A stretch of 64,000 nucleotides of DNA. Source: an uncultured Eubacteriales bacterium. GTDB lineage: Bacteria; Bacillota; Clostridia; Tissierellales; Peptoniphilaceae. The position numbers and the translations under genes were made by a program. The notes beneath the pieces were generated by a model. That model searched no databases. It was given only the letters and a program-made list of their open reading frames with translations, and was not told the DNA's origin. The stretch covers positions 62,001-126,000 of the forward strand of contig UQBO01000004.1 in assembly GCA_900539225.1 (NCBI GenBank). Reading direction: 5' to 3'. Positions 1 through 9,267 of the stretch are shown piece after piece; position 1 is the first letter of the stretch; each line of letters begins with the position of its first letter.

Positions 1-459
1 ATTGAATTCAGTTGCTTCGTTATTAAAGTCACGTCTTGCAACTGCTATCCTGTTTTCAGTACCTGCTAATTCATCTTGTAAACTTAAGAAGTTTTCATTA
101 GCTTTTAAATCTGGATAGTTTTCTACAACTATGTTAATGTTTTTAGCTAGTTCTGTATCAAGCTTTTCATAGTCTTCAGGTGTTTTTGCTTCAGTATAAC
201 CACTTCTAAGTTTAGCAATATTTTCAAGTGTTTCTTCTTCATGTTTAGCATAACCTTTTACTGTTTCAACTAAGTTTGGTATTAGGTCTGCTCTTCTTTG
301 ATATTGTGTTTGAACTTCTGCCCATGTCTTATTAACATTCTCTTGTCTGTTAACTAGGCCATTGTACTTTGATGCTACTAGTGCACCTAAAGCAATTACT
401 ATCACTAGTATAATTAAAAGTGGTGAAAATTTACCTCTTCTTTGTCTTTTTTCTTCCAT
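1..459 (-). CDS. lemA: LemA family membrane protein (3' end cut by window edge)
   Basis: The first 153 codons are present and the C-terminus lies outside the window. A charged start (MEEKRQRRGK) precedes one hydrophobic segment at about residues 14-30, followed by the family signature around YNGLVNRQENVNKTWAEVQ and a helical region (RRADLIPNLVETVKGYAKHE). This matches the usual LemA plan: an N-terminal anchor and an external helical bundle. It follows the TPM-domain gene by about 28 bases, a pairing common in bacteria. The biochemical role of LemA is not established. The start is the ATG at 459, with a weak GGAG-type site just upstream. Confidence 0.9.
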   Translation of the reverse strand, partial: MEEKRQRRGKFSPLLIILVIVIALGALVASKYNGLVNRQENVNKTWAEVQTQYQRRADLIPNLVETVKGYAKHEEETLENIAKLRSGYTEAKTPEDYEKLDTELAKNINIVVENYPDLKANENFLSLQDELAGTENRIAVARRDFNNEATEFN

Positions 460-487
460 TTCATATTCTCCTTTATTTAAAATTTAT

Positions 488-1300
488 TTACCAAGATCCT
501 GATGCCCCGCCGCCGCCAGATGAACCGCCGCCAAATGAGCCGCCACCTGATCCGCCGAAGCCACCAAATCCTCCTGACCCACCAGAGCCTCCGAAAAAGC
601 CACCGAATGGATCATCGTCATCGAAAAATATATTTCTACGTCTACGTCTATACATTCTTCCTCTTCTGCCGTAGATATATCTTGATCTATTAAGCCTAGA
701 TGTAATCATAATAAATAAAAATATTAATAATATTATCATTACTGGGCTTATAGATAAATCATTTTCAAGTCCTAATTCATTTACGTCTATTTCTTCAAAC
801 TTTACATTGTACTCTTCTCCGATGTAATAAATTACGCTATCGAACGCATCTCTAATACCTTTATCATAATCTTCTGCTTGAAAATTTGGTTTTATTACAT
901 TTCTTATTATTCTTCCTGCTTTAGCATCATTTATTGCGCCTTCAAGCCCATAACCTACTTCAAACCTTACCCGTCTATCATTAAGGCTTACTAATAAAAG
1001 TACTCCGTTGTTCTTTTTCTTATCACCTATGCCCCAATCTCTAAATACTTTATTAGAAAATGATTCTATATCCGTTCCGCCTAAGTCATTAACTGTTAGT
1101 ACAGCAACTTGACTTCCATAGTCTTTCATCTTAAAATTCATTTCATTAATATGATCAATAGTATCTTGAGAGATAATATTTGCATTATCAAGAACAAATC
1201 CATAATCAGGCTTTGAGATTGCTTTTGCAGTAAAGCATTGTAAGAAAATTATTTGAACTATAAATAATATTATAAATTTTTTAAGAAAGCTCTTTTTCAT
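488..1300 (-). CDS. TPM-domain (YgcG-type) exported protein with glycine-rich tail
   Basis: The start is placed at the ATG at 1300 because GGAGGTAAAT sits directly before it; the frame stays open further upstream without a better site. Residues 1-28 look like a signal peptide (KKSFLKKF then a hydrophobic stretch). A TPM (formerly DUF477) domain follows, with the typical runs GFVLDNANIIS and GVLLLVSLNDRRVRFEVGYGLEGAINDAKAGRII. A second hydrophobic segment (about residues 182-200) leads to an Arg-rich patch, an acidic patch (FFDDDDPFGG) and a Gly/Ser-rich tail ending GSW. The family is found next to LemA and is thought to act at the envelope; its activity here is unknown. It lies downstream of uvrA by about 50 bases. 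Confidence 0.88.
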   Translation of the reverse strand: MKKSFLKKFIILFIVQIIFLQCFTAKAISKPDYGFVLDNANIISQDTIDHINEMNFKMKDYGSQVAVLTVNDLGGTDIESFSNKVFRDWGIGDKKKNNGVLLLVSLNDRRVRFEVGYGLEGAINDAKAGRIIRNVIKPNFQAEDYDKGIRDAFDSVIYYIGEEYNVKFEEIDVNELGLENDLSISPVMIILLIFLFIMITSRLNRSRYIYGRRGRMYRRRRRNIFFDDDDPFGGFFGGSGGSGGFGGFGGSGGGSFGGGSSGGGGASGSW

Positions 1301-1349
1301 ATTTACCTCCGTATATAAAATATACCCCAAATGTCATGCTTTTAATCAA

Positions 1350-4187
1350 TTAAAGCTTTCCTTCCTTTTCAAATATTTCTCTCAAAAACTTTCCTGTATA
1401 TGATTTTTTATTCTTAGCTACTTCAATAGGTGTTCCTGTGGCAACTATGGTTCCGCCCATGTCTCCGCCTTCTGGACCAAGGTCTATAATGTAGTCTGAC
1501 TGTTTAATAACATCAAGATTGTGTTCTATGACTAAGACTGAATTGTTTTGATCAACAAGTGTGTTTAGTACCTTTATAAGCTTGGCAACATCATGTGAGT
1601 GAAGACCTGTAGTTGGCTCATCAAGTATATATATGGTTCTTCCAGTTGACTTTTTAGAAAGTTCTGTGGCAAGCTTAACTCTTTGTGCCTCCCCACCAGA
1701 TAGCTCTGTTGAGCTTTGACCGATCTTTATATATCCAAGACCTACATCATAAAGCGTTTGTAGTTTCCTTGCTATACGCGGTTGATTTTCAAAAAACTTT
1801 AATCCTTCCTCAACTGTCATGTCAAGTACATCGGCAATAGTTTTGTCCTTAAATTTAACTTCAAGTGTCTCTCTATTGTATCTCTTACCCTTACATACCT
1901 CGCATGGTACGTATACATCTGGCAAGAAATGCATTTCAACCTTTAATATACCATCGCCCTTACATGCCTCGCAGCGACCGCCTTTAACATTGAAAGAGAA
2001 TCTTCCTTTTTGATAGCCTCTCATCTTAGCCTCTTGCGTCATAGCAAAGACATCTCTGATTAGATCAAATGTGCCAGTATATGTCGCCGGATTTGATCTA
2101 GGTGTTCTACCTATTGGGCTTTGATCAATTACTACTACCTTGTCAATATTTTCAATGCCTTCAACAGCTTTTCTCTTACCAGGTTTATATTTTGATTTAT
2201 TTATTTTTTGTGCTAGTGATTTATAAATAATTTCATTAACTAAAGTTGACTTTCCTGAACCAGAAACACCCGTTACTGTTACAAATTCACTTAGAGGAAT
2301 ATCTACATCAATATTTTTAAGATTGTTTTCGCTAGCTCCTATGACCCTCAAAACATTATCTTTATCAGTCTTTCTATACTCATCCTTAAGAGGAATTTTC
2401 TTTCTTCCAGATAAATAATCGCCTGTGATAGACTTTTTGCATTTCATAACCTTATTAATATTGCCTTGAACAACAAGGTGGCCACCATGTATACCCGCTC
2501 CTGGACCAATGTCTATGATTTCGTCACAATGGTGCATAATCTCTTCGTCATGTTCTACTACAAGTAAAGTGTTGCCTGCGTCTGTTAGCTCTCTAAGCGC
2601 CTGTATAAGCTTTAAATTGTCTCTTTGATGTAAACCTATGGATGGTTCATCTAAAACGTATATAACGCCCACTAGAGCCGAACCTATCTGTGTAGCAAGC
2701 CTAATTCTTTGCGCTTCGCCACCAGATAGCGTCTTTGCCATTCTGGATAGATTTAAGTAATCAAGTCCTACAGTTATTAAGAATGATAATCTCTTCTTTA
2801 TCTCAATCAAGATTTGTTCAGCAATCTTTTCTTCTGTTTCATTAAGCTTTAAATTATTTATATAATCAAGTTCGTCTTTTATACTTAACTGAGTAAATTC
2901 ATAAATATTTAAATCGCCTACCCTAACAGCAAGAGCTTCCTTTTTTAGTCTTGCACCGTGACATTCAGGGCATTCAATCTCTTCAACGTACTCCTCAGTG
3001 TTGTCCCTAACTGCTTGTGACATAGAGCTTGTAAGCCTGTCCATCATTACAGAGAGTATGCCCGGCCACTTCTTATTAAATTCTTTAGATGTTTTTGTGA
3101 ATAATGAATTGTACTTAAACCTTACATTGTAGTCAGTACCATTAAGTAAATCATCTATCATTTTCTTAGGTGCCTCTGAGAATGGCTGGTCTTCTTTAAA
3201 GTCATATTTATCTAATATAAATTTAAATATCTTATAATAATAAGTGCCCTTCTTTGAATTTTTAAATGGCTCTATGACTCCTTCTTCAAGTGAAAGTGAA
3301 TAGTCAGGTATAACTAAATCACTGTCAATGCTTCTAAAGTAGCCTAGTCCGTTACATCTTTCACACATACCAAAAGGACTGTTGAATGAAAATAATCTTG
3401 TAGATAGCTCATCAAATGATATACCGCAATCAATACAAGCATACTTCGTAGAATAAGATTTTTCATATAAGTCTAAATAATTTATCTTAACAAGTCCATT
3501 CGAATAATGAACCGCAGTCTCAAGTGAGCCAGTAAGTCTTGATAATATGCCATCTTTAATCACAAGCCTATCGATAACGATATCTATATCGTGTTTCTTG
3601 TTTTTGTCTATATCTACTTTATCTGTAATATCATACATTTCGCCATCTAATATATATCTGACAAAGCCATCTTTTTGGATTTGCTCAAGAACTTTTTTGT
3701 GCTGACCCTTTTGTCCTCTAACAATAGGTGCTAAGACATAAATCTTTTGTCCTTCTTCGTGGCTCATGATTATATCAGCTATCTGATCAATGGTTTGTGA
3801 TGTAATCTTCTTGCCACAGCTTGGGCAATAGATTTGGCCAATTCTTGCATATAAAAGTCTTAGATAATCATAAACTTCTGTAACTGTTCCTACTGTTGAT
3901 CTCGGGTTATTGCTTGTAGTCTTTTGGTCTATGGATATAGATGGACTTAGGCCGCTAATAAACTCAACATTCGGCTTAGTAGTGTTACCTAAGAACATTC
4001 TAGCATAGCTTGAAAGACTCTCCACATATCTTCTTTGACCTTCGGCATATATTGTGTCAAAAGCAAGTGAAGATTTCCCCGAACCTGAAAGTCCAGTTAT
4101 AACCACAAATTTATTTCTAGGTATATCTATATCTAAGTTTTTTAAATTATTTTCATTGGCACCTCTAATAACTATTTTATTCTCCAA
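1350..4187 (-). CDS. uvrA: Excinuclease ABC subunit A
   Basis: 945 residues, the normal length for UvrA, the damage-recognition ATPase of nucleotide excision repair. Two ABC ATPase halves are visible. The first has a Walker A GLSGSGKSS near residue 32, a zinc module around CIDCG...CERCNG, and signature LSGGEAQRIRLATQ. The second has Walker A GVSGSGKST near residue 640, a zinc module CEACKGDG...CEVCKGKR, signature LSGGEAQRVKLATE and Walker B ILDEPTTGLH. The start overlaps the end of uvrB by 11 bases, so the two are probably translated together from one mRNA. Confidence 0.98.
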   Translation of the reverse strand: MENKIVIRGANENNLKNLDIDIPRNKFVVITGLSGSGKSSLAFDTIYAEGQRRYVESLSSYARMFLGNTTKPNVEFISGLSPSISIDQKTTSNNPRSTVGTVTEVYDYLRLLYARIGQIYCPSCGKKITSQTIDQIADIIMSHEEGQKIYVLAPIVRGQKGQHKKVLEQIQKDGFVRYILDGEMYDITDKVDIDKNKKHDIDIVIDRLVIKDGILSRLTGSLETAVHYSNGLVKINYLDLYEKSYSTKYACIDCGISFDELSTRLFSFNSPFGMCERCNGLGYFRSIDSDLVIPDYSLSLEEGVIEPFKNSKKGTYYYKIFKFILDKYDFKEDQPFSEAPKKMIDDLLNGTDYNVRFKYNSLFTKTSKEFNKKWPGILSVMMDRLTSSMSQAVRDNTEEYVEEIECPECHGARLKKEALAVRVGDLNIYEFTQLSIKDELDYINNLKLNETEEKIAEQILIEIKKRLSFLITVGLDYLNLSRMAKTLSGGEAQRIRLATQIGSALVGVIYVLDEPSIGLHQRDNLKLIQALRELTDAGNTLLVVEHDEEIMHHCDEIIDIGPGAGIHGGHLVVQGNINKVMKCKKSITGDYLSGRKKIPLKDEYRKTDKDNVLRVIGASENNLKNIDVDIPLSEFVTVTGVSGSGKSTLVNEIIYKSLAQKINKSKYKPGKRKAVEGIENIDKVVVIDQSPIGRTPRSNPATYTGTFDLIRDVFAMTQEAKMRGYQKGRFSFNVKGGRCEACKGDGILKVEMHFLPDVYVPCEVCKGKRYNRETLEVKFKDKTIADVLDMTVEEGLKFFENQPRIARKLQTLYDVGLGYIKIGQSSTELSGGEAQRVKLATELSKKSTGRTIYILDEPTTGLHSHDVAKLIKVLNTLVDQNNSVLVIEHNLDVIKQSDYIIDLGPEGGDMGGTIVATGTPIEVAKNKKSYTGKFLREIFEKEGKL

Positions 4188-6144
4188 TGAATAATTCCTC
4201 CTTCTTCAATTCTTCTATCATATCTCTATATTTAGCAGCTTCTTCGAAGTTTAAATCCTTTGCCGCCTTATTCATCTTTGTCGTAAGTTTCTTAATCTTA
4301 TCTTGAACGCCCTTTGCGCTATAAGTGTACTTTTCGCCCTCATCCATCGCCTTAGTTACTTCAATAACATCTCTAATGGATTTTTTAACAGTCATAGGCG
4401 TTATATTATTGTCTTCATTGTACTTCATCTGTATCTTTCTTCTTCTAGCTGTTTCATTAATAGCGCTCTCCATAGATTTAGTTATAGTATCTGCGTACAT
4501 AATAACTAGTCCATTAGAGTTTCTAGCTGTTCTACCAGCTGTTTGAACCAAAGATGTTTCGCTACGTAAAAAGCCTTCTTTATCTGCGTCTAGTATTGCT
4601 ACTAAAGAAACTTCTGGTAGGTCAAGACCTTCTCTTAGAAGATTTATTCCGACTAAGCAGTCAAACTTCTTCTCTCTTAAATCCTTTATAATCTGCATTC
4701 TATCAATTGCAGTGACATCTGAGTGCATATAAGTAACATTGATACCTAATTGATCAAGATACTTAGTTAAGTCCTCAGCCATCTTCTTAGTAAGTGTAGT
4801 GATTAATACTCTTTCATCTTTTTTAGCTCTAATTCTTATTTCCTTAATCAAGTCATCTATTTGGCCCTTAGTAGGTCTCACTTCAATCACTGGATCAAGT
4901 AGACCAGTTGGCCTAATAACTTGCTCTACAGTGTTTTTAGAGCGTTCTAATTCATATTGAGCAGGTGTCGCGCTCACGTATATAACTTGATTCATCATAG
5001 CTTCAAACTCAGTGAATTTCAAGGGCCTATTGTCAAGAGCGCTTGGTAGTCTAAAGCCATAATCAACAAGCGATGTCTTTCTAGACCTATCTCCCTCATA
5101 CATTGCTCTGATTTGAGGGACACTTACATGTGACTCATCTATAAAGGTTATAAAGTCCTTTGGAAAGTAGTCTATCAAGGTATATGGTCTAGACCCTGGT
5201 TGTCTTTGTGATAAATGCCTAGAATAGTTTTCTATGCCTGAGCAAAAACCTATCTCATTAAGCATTTCCAAATCATAATTAGTTCTCTCTTTAAGTCTTT
5301 GTTCTTCAACTAGTTTGCCATGCTCATGAAGCCACTTAAGTCTATCATCTAGCTCAAGCTTAATACTTTCAATAGCTTTTTTAACTTTGTCATCAGTTGT
5401 CGCATAGTGAGACGCCGGGAATATGGATACATGCACTCTAGTACCAATGACTTCGCCAGTTAATGAATCAATCTCAAGTATCTTATCAATCTCATCACCA
5501 AAGAATTCAATTCTAAATGCATTTGTCTTTTCAGATGCTGGGAATATATCTAGTATATCTCCCCTAACTCTAAATGTACCTCTGATGAAGTTTATATCAT
5601 TTCTGACATATTGTATGCTAATTAATTTCTTAATTACATCATCTCTTGAGATTTGCATCTCAGGTCTAAGTGATACCATCAGCTTTTCATAATCAATTGG
5701 GTCACCTAGTCCATATATACAAGAAACAGAGGCAACAATGATTACATCTTTCCTTTCAAATAAAGCTGCCGTTGCAGAGTGCCTTAGCTCATCTATGTCA
5801 TCATTGATTTGGCTGTCTTTAGCGATGTAAGTATCAGTTGCCGCAACATAAGCCTCTGGTTGATAGTAGTCGTAGTAGCTTATGAAGAACTCAACAGAGT
5901 TTTCTGGAAAGAACTCCTTAAACTCGCTGTATAACTGATACGCAAGAGTCTTGTTGTGTGCGATGACTAAAGCTGGTCTTTGCGTCTGTTTAATTATATT
6001 TGCCATAGTAAAAGTTTTACCAGAACCTGTTACGCCTAGCAAAACTTGATCCCTATAGCCTTTATTAATTCCTTCAGATAGTGATTCTATTGCCTTTGGT
6101 TGATCTCCTGTAGGAGTATAATCAGACTTTAATTTGAATTTCAC
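4177..6144 (-). CDS. uvrB: Excinuclease ABC subunit B
   Basis: 655 residues, full length. UvrB is the helicase-like core of nucleotide excision repair that verifies damage and recruits UvrC. Visible features are Walker A GVTGSGKTF near residue 39, the beta-hairpin region ISYYDYYQPEAYV, motif FIDESHVSVPQ, helicase motifs VSATPAQYE and LREGLDLPEVSLVAILDADKEGFLRS, QTAGRTARN, and a C-terminal UVR motif (AAKDLNFEEAAKYRDMIEEL). The start is a GTG at 6142-6144 that overlaps the TAG stop of the upstream lipoprotein gene by one base (TAGTG), which suggests translational coupling. Confidence 0.98.
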   Translation of the reverse strand: MKFKLKSDYTPTGDQPKAIESLSEGINKGYRDQVLLGVTGSGKTFTMANIIKQTQRPALVIAHNKTLAYQLYSEFKEFFPENSVEFFISYYDYYQPEAYVAATDTYIAKDSQINDDIDELRHSATAALFERKDVIIVASVSCIYGLGDPIDYEKLMVSLRPEMQISRDDVIKKLISIQYVRNDINFIRGTFRVRGDILDIFPASEKTNAFRIEFFGDEIDKILEIDSLTGEVIGTRVHVSIFPASHYATTDDKVKKAIESIKLELDDRLKWLHEHGKLVEEQRLKERTNYDLEMLNEIGFCSGIENYSRHLSQRQPGSRPYTLIDYFPKDFITFIDESHVSVPQIRAMYEGDRSRKTSLVDYGFRLPSALDNRPLKFTEFEAMMNQVIYVSATPAQYELERSKNTVEQVIRPTGLLDPVIEVRPTKGQIDDLIKEIRIRAKKDERVLITTLTKKMAEDLTKYLDQLGINVTYMHSDVTAIDRMQIIKDLREKKFDCLVGINLLREGLDLPEVSLVAILDADKEGFLRSETSLVQTAGRTARNSNGLVIMYADTITKSMESAINETARRRKIQMKYNEDNNITPMTVKKSIRDVIEVTKAMDEGEKYTYSAKGVQDKIKKLTTKMNKAAKDLNFEEAAKYRDMIEELKKEELFIGE

Positions 6145-7745
6145 TATGCATCACCTTTACTAATATCTATCTCATAAATAATGTTCTTTGTATAATTCTT
6201 ATCAATAACCTTTGTACTTTTATATAGCTTCTTTAAATCATTAGTCAAATATAAACTTAAGTTATCTACATTTTCAAAAAGAACTTCCTCTTTAAGATTA
6301 TTATCCAAATTGCATAATAATAAATCATATGACTCAAGATTTATGTCTTTTTTTGCTAAAACATATGCTTCATCAATCTTTTTGATGTAAGAGTAATCAC
6401 CCTTAATTATCATCTTATAAAATCTTTCACTTAAGTTGTAAGTGTAAAGACTTGTGCCTTCAATCTTATTATCACTTCTATATACAAAGGAGTTGTCATC
6501 AGCATAATAATAGTTTTCTACTTCATCAATGAAGTCATAATCTTCAAAATCTCTCGTGATATATAGCATTTGATTAATATCATACTTTGATAAGTATACA
6601 TAGAAGCCGTTGATATAAGAGGCTCTGATTATATTATCCTCAGCGCTGAATAAGTCTATATAGCTATCGTCATTCATATCCACTTCGTATAGAGTAGTCA
6701 TATTAGCCTCGCCTCTACTTATTGCAAGTAGTGAATCGTCGCTCTTAAAGTTTGCGTCAATTATGTTTAAATCATCTCTATAATCAATAAACTTTATTTC
6801 ATTTTTTTCTCCATTATAAATAGCACTTCTTAAAGCCGATGCCTTGTCTTTAAAATTGATAATTATGTCATCATTTTCATTTCTCTTGTATATAGACTTA
6901 ATATCGCCACTAAAAGAGAATATCTTCTTAGAACTTCTGCTAGCTATATCATAGATATAAATATTGTTAAGTCCGTCGTCTTTCTTATTATAGTATATAG
7001 CTTTATCTGTATTAAGCTTAAAGACGTTACCATTGTCAATAAACTTTGAAATAATTTCTTCATCAAGTGAAAGAGCTTTACCCTCATTCGCATCAAAATT
7101 TATTTTTAAATTTTTTATAGGATGCTCATAATCATCCTTATCATAAACAAATTTATATTTAATCTGCCAAATGGGCCTATCTGTATAAATTAAGTCAGCT
7201 GAATCAGGTAAGTTCGCAATAAGCTTATATTTTTGCTTGACATAGTTGATTGCATTGTCCTTAGTATACTTTATATCGATATTCTTAATACCACTTTTGT
7301 CAATAACAAAATCATCCGCTTCTATATCATCAGGAAGTTTATTAAGCAGCTTAATACTTATATATGGCGTGCAAACATTGTTAGAGTCATTCTTAGAATT
7401 AAGTAATATATGAAACTTTCCGTTCTTGTATACTAGAGACGAAAGCTCTATATCATCAGTTAAGCATGGCTTAATAACCATGCTTAATAATGAACTATCA
7501 TTTTTATCAATTTCTACTCTGTCATTTTGTACTTCAAGATCTTTTAAATAATTAATCTTTCTAAGCACAAAAGGAATTTCTTTATTTTCACTTAATTCAA
7601 TCTCTTCTCCTTCATTTATAGGAGCTTCAAGATCGTCAAAACCGTAGCGCTTATCACTATCCTTGATGAATAGTGGTCCGTTAGTGCAAGCGCTTAGTGC
7701 AAGTATCGAGATAAATATAAGTAATAAAGATATATTTTTTCTCAT
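6144..7745 (-). CDS. Predicted lipoprotein of unknown function
   Basis: 533 residues. The N-terminus is a lipoprotein signal (MRKNISLLLIFISILALSAC, lipid-modified Cys at residue 20). I do not recognise a domain in the rest. The first part (about 60-215) is rich in short beta-like strands; the second part (about 225-530) has repeated blocks of aromatic and acidic residues (for example NIYIYDIASRSSKKIFSF, SLYTYNLSERFYKMI) that could form a beta-propeller-like fold reading out a series of strands. It sits 8 bases after a ydbC-like gene and overlaps uvrB by one base. Its place in a DNA-repair operon is probably only positional. Confidence 0.8.
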   Translation of the reverse strand: MRKNISLLLIFISILALSACTNGPLFIKDSDKRYGFDDLEAPINEGEEIELSENKEIPFVLRKINYLKDLEVQNDRVEIDKNDSSLLSMVIKPCLTDDIELSSLVYKNGKFHILLNSKNDSNNVCTPYISIKLLNKLPDDIEADDFVIDKSGIKNIDIKYTKDNAINYVKQKYKLIANLPDSADLIYTDRPIWQIKYKFVYDKDDYEHPIKNLKINFDANEGKALSLDEEIISKFIDNGNVFKLNTDKAIYYNKKDDGLNNIYIYDIASRSSKKIFSFSGDIKSIYKRNENDDIIINFKDKASALRSAIYNGEKNEIKFIDYRDDLNIIDANFKSDDSLLAISRGEANMTTLYEVDMNDDSYIDLFSAEDNIIRASYINGFYVYLSKYDINQMLYITRDFEDYDFIDEVENYYYADDNSFVYRSDNKIEGTSLYTYNLSERFYKMIIKGDYSYIKKIDEAYVLAKKDINLESYDLLLCNLDNNLKEEVLFENVDNLSLYLTNDLKKLYKSTKVIDKNYTKNIIYEIDISKGDA

Positions 7746-7753
7746 CTAATTAA

Positions 7754-8014
7754 TTATATTTCTTCATCTTCATTAGATTCATCATCTGAACCTAAGTCTA
7801 TTTCATTTAATAAATCTCTTAACTTTCTAGCTTCAGCATGTGTTAGGGATATGCCCTTACCCATCCTGCTGTGGTCTTCTCTCCAGTTTCTTATGTCAAC
7901 TTTACCATCGGCACCGTTCCAAGAAATAACGTTTACTTCTTTAACCATGCCCTTGCCATTGTTAGAAAATTCTCCTAATTGTTCTAGTATTTCGTATTCA
8001 AAATCTTTTGCCAT
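7754..8014 (-). CDS. YdbC/PC4-like single-stranded DNA-binding protein
   Basis: 86 residues, with an AGGAGAAG ribosome binding site just before the ATG. The core (NGKGMVKEVNVISWNGADGKVDIRNWREDHSRMGKGISLTHAEARKL) matches the Firmicute YdbC family, a PC4-like fold that binds single-stranded nucleic acid. The tail is strongly acidic (SDDESNEDEEI). The location just upstream of uvrBA would suit a DNA-associated role, but nothing shows it works with them. Confidence 0.85.
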   Translation of the reverse strand: MAKDFEYEILEQLGEFSNNGKGMVKEVNVISWNGADGKVDIRNWREDHSRMGKGISLTHAEARKLRDLLNEIDLGSDDESNEDEEI

Positions 8015-8023
8015 TTTCTTCTC

Positions 8024-9256
8024 CTATTTATTTAATATTCCTATAGCTTTTTGTATTTGATTATCTTTGCCAAGATTGTCTATAGATATAGTTTTTACTT
8101 CTTCATTTAATTCTACTTTTACATCTGGTGCTATGCCCTTGCCGTGTATATTGACTCCGCTAGGTGTGTAATAAGCACTTGTTGTTAGTTTTAGGCCTTC
8201 ACCATCTGGCATATTATATACAGTTTGTACTATGCCCTTACCGAATGTTTGTGTACCGACTATAGTTGCTCTCTTTCTGTCTTTAAGCGCTCCAGCAACT
8301 ATTTCCGAAGCTGATGCAGAGCCCTTATTAACAAGAACAACTATCTTGATATCGTCTGCGCCTTTAGTAGCGTTTATTGTTTCTTTATTGTTTTGCTTAT
8401 CAAGTGTGTACATTATTAAGCCACCATCAAGAAAAGTGTTAACTACTTGTGTTGATGTTGTTAAGAGTCCACCAGGATTGTTTCTTAAATCAAGTATTAG
8501 CTTAGTCATCCCTTGCTTCTTAAGATCTTTGTATTGCTTGTTGAAGTCATTATATGTTGGTGTATCAAAACCTGATATATTTATATAACCAATATTATCT
8601 TTTAAAAGCTTTGATGAAACAGTTTGCACTTTAATTATTTCTCTAACGATATCAAAGTCTAAGAACTGCGCTTTACCGTTTTTATCTCTTCTTAATATAG
8701 TGATTTTAACCTTTTCACCAGGCTTGCCTCTCATTATCTTTACAGCGTCATCCAGCTTATCAGCAGTAAAGTCTTCTCCGTTAATCTTTATGATCTTATC
8801 ATCAGTCTTTAAGCCCGCTCTATCAGCTGGTGTGCCCTTCATTGGTGAAACTATAGTAATCAAGTTGTCATCAATTGATCCACTTACGTATATACCAAGA
8901 CCAGCGAACTCTCCATCGGTCTCTTCATTAAACTTTTTGTATTCATCTTCAGTCATGTAGTATGAGTATGGATCATTTAAACTACTTACAGCTCCTTTAA
9001 GCATGCCCATAAGAACGTCGTAATCATCAGCCTTCTTATAGTAATTCTTGTCAATCATACTCTTAACTTCATTTATTCTCTCTAAAACATATTCGTCATC
9101 AAGTTTTTTATCCACTTTTTCGTTATCTTCTTTTTTGGCAATGATAGTCGAATCAACACCTTTACTCTTTGAATTGCCAATATTGTACGAAATAAGATTA
9201 CTAGTAAAGAATAAAGCTAGGACCAATATTGTTATTAATACTTTCTTTAATTTCAT
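8024..9256 (-). CDS. S41 family C-terminal processing protease (CtpA/CtpB type)
   Basis: 410 residues. A signal anchor occupies residues 1-28. A PDZ domain lies at about 105-195 (GLGIYVSG...GTPADRAGLKTDDKIIKINGED). The tail-specific protease core follows, with LILDLRNNPGGLL, the serine motif GSASASEIVAGA (catalytic Ser near 315) and the general-base lysine in TQTFGKGIVQT (Lys340). These enzymes trim the C-termini of exported or membrane proteins. Start ATG at 9256 with GGAGGATAAA. It lies 11 bases after the M23 peptidase gene, as in many Firmicute ftsEX loci. Confidence 0.95.
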   Translation of the reverse strand: MKLKKVLITILVLALFFTSNLISYNIGNSKSKGVDSTIIAKKEDNEKVDKKLDDEYVLERINEVKSMIDKNYYKKADDYDVLMGMLKGAVSSLNDPYSYYMTEDEYKKFNEETDGEFAGLGIYVSGSIDDNLITIVSPMKGTPADRAGLKTDDKIIKINGEDFTADKLDDAVKIMRGKPGEKVKITILRRDKNGKAQFLDFDIVREIIKVQTVSSKLLKDNIGYINISGFDTPTYNDFNKQYKDLKKQGMTKLILDLRNNPGGLLTTSTQVVNTFLDGGLIMYTLDKQNNKETINATKGADDIKIVVLVNKGSASASEIVAGALKDRKRATIVGTQTFGKGIVQTVYNMPDGEGLKLTTSAYYTPSGVNIHGKGIAPDVKVELNEEVKTISIDNLGKDNQIQKAIGILNK

Positions 9257-9267
9257 TTTATCCTCCG

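Noticed and set aside
420..674. Proline-rich plus-strand open frame
   Set aside because: It is the antisense of the glycine-rich tail of the TPM-domain gene; its repeats come from Gly codons read in reverse and it has no ribosome site.
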